This document shows, in pieces, positions 55,022 to 64,000 of a DNA stretch of 64,000 nt. The notes beneath the pieces are model-generated. The model was not told the origin of the DNA. It made no database searches and saw nothing but the letters and a program-made list of their open reading frames with translations. Location of the stretch: contig JAKPKV010000028.1 of the NCBI GenBank assembly GCA_029553475.1, positions 62,001 to 126,000 of the forward strand, given 5' to 3'. Source of the stretch: Armatimonadota bacterium. Lineage in GTDB: Bacteria; Armatimonadota; Hebobacteria; CAIYQO01. The position numbers and the translations under genes are program-made. Position 1 is the stretch's first letter. Each line of letters begins with the position of its first letter.

Positions 55022-56490
55022 AGCTGGCTTACCGAAACCTTTCCGTCGGCGAAGTGAAACTTCAGCGTGGCATTGCCCGCCGCCGGCGCGCCGTTGGCCA
55101 CCGCCGGGCGGAAGGGCCAGATGCGCGCGGCGCGAATGGCGGCGTTATCCAGCGAGTCGTAGGGAGAATGGGTGACCACCTCCGCTTTCGTCACATTGCC
55201 GCCGGCATCCACCGCCACGGCGACGACGACGACGCCCTCCAGCTTTTCCATCAGCGCCAGCGCGGGATACCCGACGGCGATGCCATCGCCGTAGGAGGCG
55301 CCGTAGCTGGGCCCGCCGCCGCGGCCGGGGCCGGCGCCCGTGCCCGGTCCGCCGCCACCGGTGGGCACCCCCGCGGTATCGCGCAGCGCGCCGCGACCCG
55401 CGCCGTCGCCGCCGCCGGGCATCCCGCGCACGTCGCGCTCCAGCCCGCCGCGGCCCGTGCCCGGACCGATGCGGTCATCCGCGCCGGCGATGCCCAGACG
55501 ATCCGTGCCGCCGCCGACCCCGCCGGGGCCGGGACCGGTGCTGCGTCCGGCGGCGATAATCGTGCCGCCGCTGCCGTCGCCGCCGCCCGAGCCGGGGGTG
55601 GGGCCGCGTTTCACGATGCCGCTCGGCGACCGCCCGGCGCCGTCCTCGGCGCCGGGACGCGCGGACCAGGTGCCGTGCGCGCTGGTCAGCAGTCCCGCGC
55701 CGGGCAGGCCGCGCACGTCGCGGTCCAGGCCGCTGCCCCCGCCGCCGGGTCGAACAGGGCCGTCGGCGCCGCCGGCGAGCAGGGTGTCGGCGCGCGCGGC
55801 AGTGGGCGCGGCGGCGGTCGGGCCTTGCGTGCCGCCGCGGGCCGCGTAAGTGGTCTGCCCGCCTTCCGGCAGCGCGGTGACATCACCGGGGCCGCCCTTG
55901 TGCAGGCCGGCGGGCGCGCGGCCGGCGCCGTCCGGCGCTCCGGGCGCGGCCGCCCACAGGCCGCGATGGCCGGCGATGACGGCCGGGCCGGCCTGTGGCA
56001 GTTCGGCGATGTCGCGGTCCAGGCCGTCCGGCACGCCGAAGGCGGGCAGGGGGCCGGTGCGCGGCGCGGCCAGGCGCGATGGCGGGCCGCCGGCGGCGTC
56101 CGGCGCCAGCGGCGTCCCCTGTCGAATGGAGCCCGGCGGGCCGGGCAGGCGTCCGCCGCCCATCCCGTGGCGCAGGCCGCTCAGGTCAGAGACGCCCGCT
56201 GCCTTCATGGCCACTGTCGCCTCGGCGGCGCGCGGCGGGGTGGCGGGCGCGGGAACAACCTTGCGCGGCGCGGATTTCGGCTTCACCGCCAGGGGCGGAC
56301 GCGCCGCGGCGCGTGGAGGCGTTGGCGGCGGCGGAAGGCGTTCCGGCACGTCGGCGATGGGCACGATGATCAGTGCGTCTTCGGCCGGCTCAGGCGGCGC
56401 GGGCAGGCGCACGCGGGCCAGCACCGGCAGCAGCAGCAGATGCAGCGCCAGCGAACAGGGGAGCCAGACGCGCCAGAGCGTGAACTCCAT
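55018..56490 (-). CDS. TonB-like energy-transducer protein with long Gly-rich repeats
   Basis: A 490-residue protein. The N-terminal membrane anchor is WLPCSLALHLLLLPVLARV (10-28), then a Pro-rich segment (PPPPTPPRAAARPP). The region 110-400 is Gly/Ala/Pro-rich with three units of about 95-98 residues, each starting G-L-[DE]-R-D (at 156, 254 and 349) and containing PDGAGR or EDGAGR. The C-terminal 85 residues are a TonB domain (GYPALALMEKLEGVVVVAV, then AAIRAARIWPFRPA). It would transmit proton-motive force to outer-membrane receptors. The ExbBD partner is not seen. It overlaps the FGE-like gene (ATGA). Confidence 0.8.
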   Translation of the reverse strand: MEFTLWRVWLPCSLALHLLLLPVLARVRLPAPPEPAEDALIIVPIADVPERLPPPPTPPRAAARPPLAVKPKSAPRKVVPAPATPPRAAEATVAMKAAGVSDLSGLRHGMGGGRLPGPPGSIRQGTPLAPDAAGGPPSRLAAPRTGPLPAFGVPDGLDRDIAELPQAGPAVIAGHRGLWAAAPGAPDGAGRAPAGLHKGGPGDVTALPEGGQTTYAARGGTQGPTAAAPTAARADTLLAGGADGPVRPGGGGSGLDRDVRGLPGAGLLTSAHGTWSARPGAEDGAGRSPSGIVKRGPTPGSGGGDGSGGTIIAAGRSTGPGPGGVGGGTDRLGIAGADDRIGPGTGRGGLERDVRGMPGGGDGAGRGALRDTAGVPTGGGGPGTGAGPGRGGGPSYGASYGDGIAVGYPALALMEKLEGVVVVAVAVDAGGNVTKAEVVTHSPYDSLDNAAIRAARIWPFRPAVANGAPAAGNATLKFHFADGKVSVSQL

Positions 56491-56677
56491 AGTGCCACCC
56501 TTGCGCCCGCGCTATCCGCCGCCGCGAGCGCCAGCAGTATTGGACCATGCCGGAGGCCGCGCGCCCCCGGTCAGACATGGCCGGTTACGGCATTAGACCC
56601 GCGAGGGAGGCGGTCGTCTTGCGCGGCGGGGGCGGAACCCGCGCTCCGCCCCCACGAGTGCAGCGTTGTGGCGCTCT

Positions 56678-57373
56678 CTACAAGGCATCGCGTTCGGTGA
56701 TGGCGAACCCGATGAAGATGTCATGATCCTGGCTCCCGGTGAAGCCGAAGGCATTGGTGAAGCCGATTTGCCCGGCGAGGCGGTCGCTGAAGCGATGGCG
56801 CAGGAAGAGCGAGGTGATGGATTCGTCGAAATCGCCGGTTTCAAAGACGAATTCGGCGGCGATCTCCGTGCCCGTGCCCAGTTGCAGTTGCCCGCCGACG
56901 AACGGGCGCACCGCGCTGGATGTATCTATATCGGTGAAGCTGACGCCGATGGTGCCGAGCAGCGAGTTGTCGCCGGAGCCGCTCCAGGGGATGGCGCGCG
57001 TGCCGGCCGCGTAGATCTGGAAGCCGTCGTCAACATCACTGCCGGTGATGAGCGTGACGCCGACCGCCCAGTTAAAGCCGCCGATGACGCCCGGCAAGCG
57101 GTACTTGCCGTTCAGGCCGAGCACCGTGTCGCCGTCAATCGCGACACCGGCCCCGACCTCCAGGCGCTCGGCCAACCCGAAGGTGATCCGGCCGTTGATC
57201 GTGGTGTCGTTCTGGAACAGCAGGTCGGCGCCCCACTGGCTGTCGCCGACCGGCACCACCACCGCGGTGGGCACGGCAAGAATCCCCGAGGTGGCGTTCA
57301 GGTTCGGATAGGCCTGGACGGCGGTCGAGACGGCCAGCACGGCCAGCGCTGTCAGGTAGAGGGGTATTCGCAT
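56678..57373 (-). CDS. Outer-membrane beta-barrel, YjbH-like
   Basis: A 231-residue exported protein: signal peptide 1-21 (LTALAVLAVSTAVQAY), then alternating strands with aromatic ends. YPNLNATSGILAVPTA at the mature start is like YjbH barrels, which take part in capsule export. LEVGAGVAIDG, GFNWAVGVTLITG, SLFLRHRFSDRLAGQIGFTNAFG and FIGFAITERDAL mark further strands. It is shorter than YjbH, about a third, so could be a minimal member. AAAGGAGCG precedes the ATG, and TATACT on the minus strand (57445-57450) is a possible minus-10. Confidence 0.72.
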   Translation of the reverse strand: MRIPLYLTALAVLAVSTAVQAYPNLNATSGILAVPTAVVVPVGDSQWGADLLFQNDTTINGRITFGLAERLEVGAGVAIDGDTVLGLNGKYRLPGVIGGFNWAVGVTLITGSDVDDGFQIYAAGTRAIPWSGSGDNSLLGTIGVSFTDIDTSSAVRPFVGGQLQLGTGTEIAAEFVFETGDFDESITSLFLRHRFSDRLAGQIGFTNAFGFTGSQDHDIFIGFAITERDAL

Positions 57374-57878
57374 GGTTCGCTCCTTTCACATCCGCACACC
57401 GGCAGGCAGCACGCCCGCCCGTCTGCATTGCTCTGCTCTTCGCCAGTATACCCCGACCAGCACACCGCTGGGATTGGTCCGGTGTCGGCGGGCCTCAACG
57501 ATGTCGGATGTTACGACCAAAGCGAGCAGATCGCCGTCGTATACCAGCGGTGCGTACCTGCGCGACCCGCTTTGCTGGTCAGGCTGTCGGCGTATGTTCA
57601 CGGTCTCCGCCGCCTCGCCGCCGAACGCCGACAGCGGATGACCATCCTGTGCGAAGTAGACACCGGTTTCCCCCCAAGACCAGGATGCGACGGTCAGCGT
57701 GGGTATTACGTATGCCGGCGGTGACTAGCGATAAAAAATCAGCGCTCTTTCTGTAATGCAAGGTTCCAAATGTGGAATACACCGGTGAGGAGCGGCGCGG
57801 CTGCCGCGGCGCCGCCGGTGCGCTGTTCTCCGATGTCACCCACCCGATTACGTCGCACACGCGGACAGCGGAATACCC
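57374..57878. other. Intergenic region between divergent barrel and GGDEF-EAL genes
   Basis: About 505 bases without a gene I can support. It holds the promoter region of the barrel gene (near 57445) and, before the plus-strand gene, an AT-rich patch (57727-57775) with TTCCAAATGTGGAA, a small palindrome that could be an operator. Confidence 0.5.
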
Positions 57879-60623
57879 GTGTCTATGATATCGCACAGCA
57901 TCTATCTGATCCCCCTCTTCCTGGGGGCCATGGTTGCGATGGCCCTCGCGGTGCTGGCGTGGGGGCGCCGTCCGATTGCCGGGGCCACGACCGTGGCGCT
58001 GTTGATGCTGGCCGTGGTGGTCTGGATGCTCGGCTATGCCGCCGAGCTGCTGGCGCCGACGCTGGCGGGCAAGCTCTGCGCGGCGCGGGTGCAGTACCTG
58101 GCCATTGTCGCGCTGCCGGTGATCTGGTTGCTGCTGGTGCTGCGCTATGGCGGCTGGGTGCAGTGGGCGCGGCGGCGCAATATCCTGCTGGTGTCGGTGA
58201 TCCCGCTGGTCACGCTGCTGATCGCGTGGACGAACGACTGGCATCACCTGCTGTATGCCGGCGCGCGCCTGGCCACGGGCGCCGGCCTGCCGATGCTGGT
58301 GATTACGCCCGGCCCCTGGTACTGGGTGAACGTCGGATACGGCTATGCGCTCTCGCTGCTGGGCGTCGGGTTGAGCCTCGTCGCCCTCGTGCGCGCGCCG
58401 CAATTATTCCGCGCGCAATCCCTCGTCGTGCTGACCGCGATGATGGCGCCGCTCGCCGGCAATGCCCTCTTCCTGCTGGGTTGGACGCCGGTGCCGCATC
58501 TCGACCTCACGCCCTTCGGCTTCATCGTCACCGGATTGGCCGCGCTGTGGGGCCTGCTGCACTATCGCCTGCTGGATATTATGCCGATGGCGCGGGCGGC
58601 GGTGGTCGAGGGCATGGAGCACGGGGTCATCGTCGTTGATGTGCAGCAGCGGGTGGTGGATGCCAACCCCGCGGCCCGGCGGCTGCTCGGCCAGACGTAT
58701 CACGCGTTGGTCGGCCAGATGATCGGCGCGGTGCTGCCCGCGCTGCCTGACCTCCGCCAGCGCGCCGACGACGGGGTGCTGCTGGACATGCCCGACCGGG
58801 ATACCGGCGCCGCGCGGGCGTATGAAGTTGGCGTGACCGCGCTGGTGAACGCCCGCGGCGCCCCCGCCGGCTGGATGGTGGTGTTGCGCGACGTGACCGA
58901 GCGCCGGCGCGCGCAGGAGGCGCTGTCTGAGCAGGAGACGCGGTACCGCCAGTTGTTCAACTCCATGTCCGAAGGGTTCGCGCTGCACGCGATCATCTGC
59001 AACGATGCCGGTGAACCGGTAGATTACCGCTTCCTGGAGGTCAATCCGGCCTTCGAGGCGTTGACCGGGTTACGGGCCAACGCGGTGATCGGGCATACCG
59101 CGCGCGAGGTGCTGCCGGCGCTGGAGGCGGCATGGGTGGCGCGCTACGGTCGCGTGGCGCTGACCGGCGAGCCGGATCACTTCGTGCTGGAGTCCGGCGA
59201 ATTGGGCCGGACCTATGAAGCGCTGGCCTATTCGCCGCGGCCCGGACAGTTCGCGACCGTCTTCATGGATGTCACGGCGCGCATGCGCGCCGAGGAACGG
59301 CTGAATTTCCTGGCCTATTACGATGAGCTCACCGGCCTGCCCAACCGCTTCCTGCTGGCCGACCGCCTGGGGCGCGAGCTGGCGCACGTGCAGCGCGACG
59401 GGGGCGCGATGGCGCTGCTGCTGCTCGATCTGGACCGTTTTAAGGAGATCAACGACACGCTGGGCCACAGTGTGGGCGATAAGCTGCTGCGCGCGGTGGG
59501 CATCCGCCTGTCGGAATGCGTCCGGGAAAGCGATACGGTCGCGCGCATGGGGGGCGACGAATTCCTCCTCTTGCTGTCGCATCTGCATAATTCGCCGCTG
59601 GATGCCGAAATCACCGCCCTGCGCCTGCTGGCGGCCATCAGCCGCCCCTTCACCGTTGACGGGCAGGAGTTGTATATCTCCTCCAGCATCGGCATCACCA
59701 TCGCGCCGGAAGATGGCGTGAGCGTTGACGCGCTGATGCGCAGCGCCGATATCGCCATGTATCGCGCCAAGGAGCAGGGTCGCGACACCTATTGCTTCTT
59801 CTCCGCCGAGATGGGCGAGATGCTGGCCCAGCGCCACATGCTCGCCGCCGAGCTGCGCAAGGCGATGGAGACCGGCGAGCTGTACCTGCTGTATCAGCCG
59901 CAGGTGGATATGGCGGCACGGCGCATCTTCGGGGTGGAGGCGCTGCTGCGCTGGCGCCATCCGGTGCTGGGCGAGGTCTCGCCGGCGCAATTCATCCCGG
60001 TCGCCGAGGAAACCGGGCTCATCGAGCCGATTGGCGAGTGGGTGCTGCGCACCGCCTGCGCGCAGCTCACCGCGTGGCAGCGCCACGGCTACGACGTGAC
60101 GATCGCGGTGAATCTGTCCGCCCGCCAGTTCGAGCGGCGACACATCGTGGAGACGGTGCGCGAAACGCTGGAGGCGACCGGACTGGCGCCCGGCGCGCTG
60201 GAGCTGGAAATCACCGAGAGCACGGCCATGCAGGATATTGAGTATGCCATTGATACGCTGGGGCAGCTGCGCGACCTCGGCGTGCGCATCGCGATTGACG
60301 ACTTCGGCACCGGCTATTGCTCGTTCGGGTATCTCAAGCGCTTCCCGATCAGTACGCTGAAGATTGACCGCACCTTCATTCACGACATCATTACCGATCC
60401 CAACAATGCCGCCATCGTGCAGGCGATCACCGTACTGGGACACGCGCTGGACCTGACGCTGGTGGCCGAATGCGTGGAAACGCTCCCGCAGCTCGAAGGG
60501 CTCCAGCGGCAGGGCTGCCAGCGGTTCCAGGGCTATCTCTTCAGCAAGCCGGTCTCGGCGGAAGACTGCGGCGCGATGATCGCGCACGCGGATGCCCTCT
60601 TCCTGCAGGCGGTGCGTCGCTAG
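57879..60623 (+). CDS. Membrane c-di-GMP enzyme with 7TM, PAS, GGDEF and EAL domains
   Basis: A 914-residue sensor. The N-terminal seven-helix domain (about 1-230) is the histidine-kinase-type 7TM sensor; two PAS domains follow (about 240-345 and 355-470). The cyclase domain (470-640) has DLDRFKEINDTLGH and MGGDEF intact, with a product-inhibition site RESD five residues before it. The phosphodiesterase domain (about 650-914) has EALLRW, NLSARQ, LEITES, IDDFGTG, LKIDRTF and AECVET, so the catalytic residues are present. GTG 57879 or ATG 57885 could be the start; no good ribosome site exists. Its stop overlaps that of the next gene tail to tail. Confidence 0.9.
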   Translation: MSMISHSIYLIPLFLGAMVAMALAVLAWGRRPIAGATTVALLMLAVVVWMLGYAAELLAPTLAGKLCAARVQYLAIVALPVIWLLLVLRYGGWVQWARRRNILLVSVIPLVTLLIAWTNDWHHLLYAGARLATGAGLPMLVITPGPWYWVNVGYGYALSLLGVGLSLVALVRAPQLFRAQSLVVLTAMMAPLAGNALFLLGWTPVPHLDLTPFGFIVTGLAALWGLLHYRLLDIMPMARAAVVEGMEHGVIVVDVQQRVVDANPAARRLLGQTYHALVGQMIGAVLPALPDLRQRADDGVLLDMPDRDTGAARAYEVGVTALVNARGAPAGWMVVLRDVTERRRAQEALSEQETRYRQLFNSMSEGFALHAIICNDAGEPVDYRFLEVNPAFEALTGLRANAVIGHTAREVLPALEAAWVARYGRVALTGEPDHFVLESGELGRTYEALAYSPRPGQFATVFMDVTARMRAEERLNFLAYYDELTGLPNRFLLADRLGRELAHVQRDGGAMALLLLDLDRFKEINDTLGHSVGDKLLRAVGIRLSECVRESDTVARMGGDEFLLLLSHLHNSPLDAEITALRLLAAISRPFTVDGQELYISSSIGITIAPEDGVSVDALMRSADIAMYRAKEQGRDTYCFFSAEMGEMLAQRHMLAAELRKAMETGELYLLYQPQVDMAARRIFGVEALLRWRHPVLGEVSPAQFIPVAEETGLIEPIGEWVLRTACAQLTAWQRHGYDVTIAVNLSARQFERRHIVETVRETLEATGLAPGALELEITESTAMQDIEYAIDTLGQLRDLGVRIAIDDFGTGYCSFGYLKRFPISTLKIDRTFIHDIITDPNNAAIVQAITVLGHALDLTLVAECVETLPQLEGLQRQGCQRFQGYLFSKPVSAEDCGAMIAHADALFLQAVRR

Positions 60624-61591
60624 GCACGCGCCACCGGGCGCAGTTGCTCGGCGATGTTCAGCCCCAGCACGACATGCCCCGCGGCCGTGGGATGCACCCC
60701 ATCCGCGAGGAACGCCGGCCCGGGGGGGAGCAGCGCGGCCATGGGCAGCGCGCTGTCCACGGCGGCATCGGCGATGATCGCCGCCAGCGCCTGCCGGTAG
60801 GCCGGAAAGGTCAGGCCGTGCTTTTCGCTCGTTTCGCCCCCGTCCCACCAGATGGGCTCCAGCACCGCCAGCGGCGCCGTGGGGTAGAGGGCGCGCACGC
60901 GCGCCAGATACGGGCGCGCCTCCTCCGGTGAGCGTCCCATGTTCCAGTCGTTGGTGCCATACGCGACGGTGATGAGCGCGGGGTGGTCAACCGGGCGCTC
61001 CGGCAGGCCGGCGGCGGCGAAATAGTGCCCGCCGATGCCGCAGTTGTGCAGGTCCATCTCCAGCGCCCGCGCCGCCACCGCCGGCCAGGTGAGCGAGGGA
61101 TGGGGCGATTCCATCCCCTGGGTGATGGAGTCGCCCAGCGCCAGCAGCACGGGCCGCGCGGGGAGGGGGATGCACGACGCGCCGTCCGCCAGCGCCAGCG
61201 AGACAATGCCCGCCTGCCGGCAATGGGGCAGGTACAGCGTCACCCGATGCGTGCCGCGTGCCGGCCAGCGGCAGGCGACATCGAGGCGATCGCGCTGCTC
61301 CATGGCGCCGCCCGTGGCGACGAAGAGGCCATCAACATACACATCCACGAACGCGTACGCCCGCGCGCCGCCCCCCAGCCGCAGCGAGGCCGCCAGCGCG
61401 TCGCTGTCCGTCTCGAACGCCAGCGCCACCCCCGCCATGCACAGCGCGCGCTGCGTGGCGGCCTCGCTGTAGCGATAGTACGCGAGCTCCGCGTCGGAAA
61501 AGCGCCGCAGCTCCAGGCCGCGGTCGGTCTCAACGGCCTGCCGGATACCGCGGGCGCAGGCGAGGATCTCCTTTTTGGTGAGGGTGCGCAT
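60620..61591 (-). CDS. SGNH/GDSL-type esterase
   Basis: A 323-residue hydrolase; AGGAGG precedes ATG 61591. The N-terminal 145 residues are a beta domain, as in SGNH enzymes with a carbohydrate-binding half (AYAFVDVYVDGLFVATGG). The catalytic domain has all blocks: LALGDSITQGMES (Ser), CGIGGHYF, VAYGTNDWNMG and DGVHPTAAGH (Asp and His). No signal peptide. It may deacetylate sugars or glycans. Confidence 0.87.
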   Translation of the reverse strand: MRTLTKKEILACARGIRQAVETDRGLELRRFSDAELAYYRYSEAATQRALCMAGVALAFETDSDALAASLRLGGGARAYAFVDVYVDGLFVATGGAMEQRDRLDVACRWPARGTHRVTLYLPHCRQAGIVSLALADGASCIPLPARPVLLALGDSITQGMESPHPSLTWPAVAARALEMDLHNCGIGGHYFAAAGLPERPVDHPALITVAYGTNDWNMGRSPEEARPYLARVRALYPTAPLAVLEPIWWDGGETSEKHGLTFPAYRQALAAIIADAAVDSALPMAALLPPGPAFLADGVHPTAAGHVVLGLNIAEQLRPVARA

Positions 61592-61710
61592 GGCGACCTC
61601 CTGCAACGGATACCTGCTATATTCGCGGCCGTCAGGAGAAATCCTGTCAACACGGGCGGCGGGCACGCGTATGCGCCGTGCCCGCCGCCGGTCACGCCTG
61701 CTCTCCGGGG

Positions 61711-62979
61711 TCACTCTTCCATCATGAACCAGACGCCGACATATTGCAGGGTATCGCCGCTGTCGCCGGCGCTCTGGTAGGCGGTGATATTGAAGGTGAT
61801 GGGCGTGTTGTACTTGAGGGGGATGAAGAAGAGGATGACGCCCACGTCGTCCCAGTGGTTGATGCGCAGGTTGCACTGGGCGTTGAAGGTATATTCTTTG
61901 GCCTCCGCGCCGACGCCCACGGTGATCTTATTCACCTGCACGTACGCGGTGTTGTAACTGGGGCGGCCGCGCACGCAGCCGATGGCGATCTCCTTGGCGT
62001 CGCCATCGGTATTCGGCACCAGCGTCAGGTCGAAGGTCTGTGATTTCGTGCCGTAGCCGACCACGCCATTGATCGGCGTGAAGTACCCGCCGCCGGCGCC
62101 CCACATGAAGCAGTAGTGCCAGAAGGTCAGGATGGTGCGGATTTGCGCGTCGGGCAGCGACGCGGTTTTATCCAGCCAGGCGGGCATCAGATTCCGGTTG
62201 TCGCCGCCGGAGGAGGTGGTCGCGGTATGCAGGGTGGTGCTGGCATCGGCGCGGGCGCCGCCGATCACCCGGTTGAGCTCGGAGAAGCCCGTCTGCTGCA
62301 CCAGCAGGCTGTAAAAATCCACCGTGCTGAAGTCGTTGGGATGCGCCGCGTACCAGCTCATCACCGTGCCGAGCATCGGCGGCTTGAAGAGCCCGCCGCG
62401 CCCCATGCTATACATGAAGGTGGCGGCGGAGATGCGCGGCTTCGCGACCCACGCGACGTGCCCATCGAGGTAGGCGAAATTCGCGCCGTCATGATGGCGG
62501 GTATCCACCTGCGCGACCGCCACGTCGGGGTCGTTGTCGCCGTTGTCATTGACATACGGCACCGCGTTGGCGCTTTTCTTCAGGTCCACGATAACCGGCG
62601 CGCGCTCCGGCTTGGAGATGTCGCCCAGCGCGACGCCGGAGAGGAAGGAGCCGGCGACGTAAAAGTAGTCGGGATTCGTGGCGGAGCCGATGTGCGAGCT
62701 GGTCGGGCAATCCCAGCTTTTCCCGGTGATGCCGTAGTTGGCGCCGATTTCGCCGTGCCAGCCCTTGGCCAGCGGCAGCGTCTCCTCGTGGTCCTGGACA
62801 TACATGAGGATGCCCAGCACGAGCTGTCGCTGGTTATTCAGGCAGGTGTTCTGGCGCGCTTTTTCGCGCGCCTTGGCAAACACCGGGAAGAGGATGGCCG
62901 CGAGGATGGCGATAATCGCGATCACCACCAGCAACTCGATGAGGGTGAAACCGGGAGGACGCATGCGATCAGTATGCAT
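61711..62979 (-). CDS. Pseudopilin-like protein with prepilin cleavage site (DUF1559 type)
   Basis: A 422-residue protein. Residues 9-30 are a type IV prepilin signal ([19 protein letters not shown]; cleavage after Gly), then [15 protein letters not shown]. The [17 protein letters not shown] segment near 160 is the H-X9-DG motif of DUF1559. The remainder is a large globular domain with Trp/Tyr-rich strands. AAGGAGG precedes the ATG. Proteins of this type form families in Armatimonadota and Planctomycetota; the exact N-terminal motif favours the first. Confidence 0.88.
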   Translation of the reverse strand: MHTDRMRPPGFTLIELLVVIAIIAILAAILFPVFAKAREKARQNTCLNNQRQLVLGILMYVQDHEETLPLAKGWHGEIGANYGITGKSWDCPTSSHIGSATNPDYFYVAGSFLSGVALGDISKPERAPVIVDLKKSANAVPYVNDNGDNDPDVAVAQVDTRHHDGANFAYLDGHVAWVAKPRISAATFMYSMGRGGLFKPPMLGTVMSWYAAHPNDFSTVDFYSLLVQQTGFSELNRVIGGARADASTTLHTATTSSGGDNRNLMPAWLDKTASLPDAQIRTILTFWHYCFMWGAGGGYFTPINGVVGYGTKSQTFDLTLVPNTDGDAKEIAIGCVRGRPSYNTAYVQVNKITVGVGAEAKEYTFNAQCNLRINHWDDVGVILFFIPLKYNTPITFNITAYQSAGDSGDTLQYVGVWFMMEE

Positions 62980-63140
62980 GGACGAAAGCCTCCTTGAGCC
63001 GTAGGATTGGATCAGGTGCCGATGGTCCGGACACGCTGCCGCCGTTTCTTCAGTATAACATGGAGATGCGCAGTGTCAATTCACGCGCGGCGTGTTTTGT
63101 GCGAAATATCGCGCGCCGCCCTGCCCGGCACGACGCCGCA

Positions 63141-63157
63141 GGGACGCTCGCCCGCCC
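63141..63157. repeat. 17-bp word shared with the 33-bp inverted repeat at 53944-54077
   Basis: GGGACGCTCGCCCGCCC is identical to the outer part of the right arm at 54061-54077. Around it lie further GC-rich palindromic fragments. It may be a remnant or a partial copy. Confidence 0.5.
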
Positions 63158-63192
63158 GGGAGCGGCCAGGCGGGCGCGTGGGGCGCGCCGGA

Positions 63193-63975
63193 TCAGCGGC
63201 CGATGGCGAGCAGGTCGGTCAGCGGGCTGCTGGCGGTGGCGTAGAGTTTCTTCGGGATGCGGCCCGCTTCGTAGGCGAGGCGGCCGGCTTCGGTGCCGAG
63301 GCGCATGGCGGTGGCCATCTTCACCGGGTCTCCCGCCTGGGCGATCGCGGTCTGCATGAGGAGGGCATCCACGCCCAGCTCCATGGCGAAGGCGGCATCG
63401 GAGGCGGTGCCCACGCCGGCATCCACCAGCACGGGGACGCTGGCGTGCTCGACGATGATGCGGATGTTGTACGGGTTGCGGATGCCGAGGCCGGAGCCGA
63501 TGGGCGCCGCGAGCGGCATCACCGCGGCGCAGCCGATCTCTTCCAGCTTGCGGCAGACGATGGGATCGTCAATGCAATAGGGCATGACGGTGAAGCCCTC
63601 CGCCACCAGCGCTTTCGCCGCCTCCAGCAGGCCCTCGTTATCGGGGAAGAGCGTCGCCTCGTCGCCGATCACCTCCAGCTTGATGAGGGGGGTCTCCAGC
63701 GCCTCGCGCGCGAGCTGCGCGTAGAGGATCGCCTCCTTCGCGGTGTAGCAGCCGGCGGTGTTCGGCAGCACGGTGAGCTTGCGGTCGGCGATGAAAGCGC
63801 GCAGGCGCTGCCCGTAGTCATCCTGCAGGTTCACGCGGCGGATCGCCACGGTGACGATCTCCGCGCCGCTGGCGATGATCGCCGCTTCCATCACGTCGGG
63901 CGACGGGTACTTCGCCGTGCCCACCAGCAGGCGGGAGGTGAAGGCGCGGTCGCCGATGTTCCAGGGTGATGCCAT
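63193..63975 (-). CDS. thiG: Thiazole synthase
   Basis: Makes the thiazole phosphate of thiamine from deoxyxylulose 5-phosphate, ThiS thiocarboxylate and glycine imine or dehydroglycine. It has 260 residues. [45 protein letters not shown] (Schiff-base Lys), [16 protein letters not shown] and [13 protein letters not shown] are family marks. GAGAGAGG precedes the ATG. Partner genes (thiS, thiF, thiH/O) may lie past the right edge on the same strand. Confidence 0.95.
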   Translation of the reverse strand: MASPWNIGDRAFTSRLLVGTAKYPSPDVMEAAIIASGAEIVTVAIRRVNLQDDYGQRLRAFIADRKLTVLPNTAGCYTAKEAILYAQLAREALETPLIKLEVIGDEATLFPDNEGLLEAAKALVAEGFTVMPYCIDDPIVCRKLEEIGCAAVMPLAAPIGSGLGIRNPYNIRIIVEHASVPVLVDAGVGTASDAAFAMELGVDALLMQTAIAQAGDPVKMATAMRLGTEAGRLAYEAGRIPKKLYATASSPLTDLLAIGR

Positions 63976-64000
63976 TGTCGTAACCTCTCTCTCGCGGAAA

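Noticed and set aside
57386-57601. A 71-codon minus-strand frame upstream of the barrel gene
   Set aside because: No ribosome site or recognisable features, and it overlaps the expected promoter region.

Overview
This is GC-rich bacterial chromosomal DNA with densely packed genes and no rRNA, tRNA, phage or CRISPR signal that I could see. The best clue to its origin is the pseudopilin-like protein at 61711-62979, whose N-terminus ([19 protein letters not shown], soon followed by [13 protein letters not shown]) and H-rich DG motif are of the kind very common in Armatimonadota. Large secreted heparinase-like proteins, glycosidase-like proteins and palindromic intergenic repeats fit that group. 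The assignment is an inference.

Layout. (1) 1-4763: oxygen and peroxide defence, with superoxide reductase (cut by the window edge), ferritin, cytochrome bd oxidase (cydAB), a flavodiiron protein and rubredoxin. (2) 4893-6101: a xylose-isomerase-family protein. (3) 6383-12575: a complete branched-chain-amino-acid-type ABC importer (livKHMGF) ending in a PaaK-like acyl-CoA ligase whose nucleotide loop is degenerate; the binding protein and the permease each have a near-identical promoter. (4) 12629-14930: an unknown secreted protein and an amidohydrolase-fold protein without its metal motif. (5) 15080-17208: PspA, a second PspA-like coiled coil and an NfeD/YqiJ-like membrane protein. (6) 17293-24888: a secreted heparinase-family protein, an FAD oxidoreductase and a glycosidase-like protein, all on the minus strand. 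(7) 25036-27258: type III glutamine synthetase behind a 166-bp inverted-repeat element. (8) 27814-32936: phosphodiester-glycosidase-like protein, two alpha/beta hydrolases, an RlmI-like methyltransferase and a UDP-glucuronate-decarboxylase-like epimerase. (9) 33102-40713: a small His/Cys-rich exported protein, then a heavy-metal-type tripartite efflux system (TolC-like, very long adaptor, CusA/CzcA-like pump) and an unknown exported protein. (10) 40865-43832: an orphan ABC ATPase, then UbiD and UbiX. (11) 43875-45971: a Ktr-type potassium transporter. (12) 45972-46560: a nest of repeats with a well-defined 166-bp MITE-like element. (13) 46561-52130: a second giant heparinase-like protein and a rhamnosidase-like protein. 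(14) 52324-57373: HAD phosphatase, lipid kinase, a TonB-like protein with long Gly-rich repeats joined to an FGE-fold protein, and an outer-membrane barrel. (15) 57879-63975: a 7TM-PAS-GGDEF-EAL protein, an SGNH hydrolase, the pseudopilin and thiG.

The genes suggest a diderm (TolC, TonB, outer-membrane barrel) that meets oxygen, breaks down polysaccharides and exports metals. Several minus-10 boxes lie only 6-13 bases from a start codon, which points to leaderless transcription. I found no single locus that is clearly a wholly new system. The most unusual items are the PaaK-like ligase without its P-loop, the efflux adaptor with a hairpin of about 280 residues and metal-type clusters at both ends, the three-protein PspA/NfeD operon, and the families of palindromic elements.
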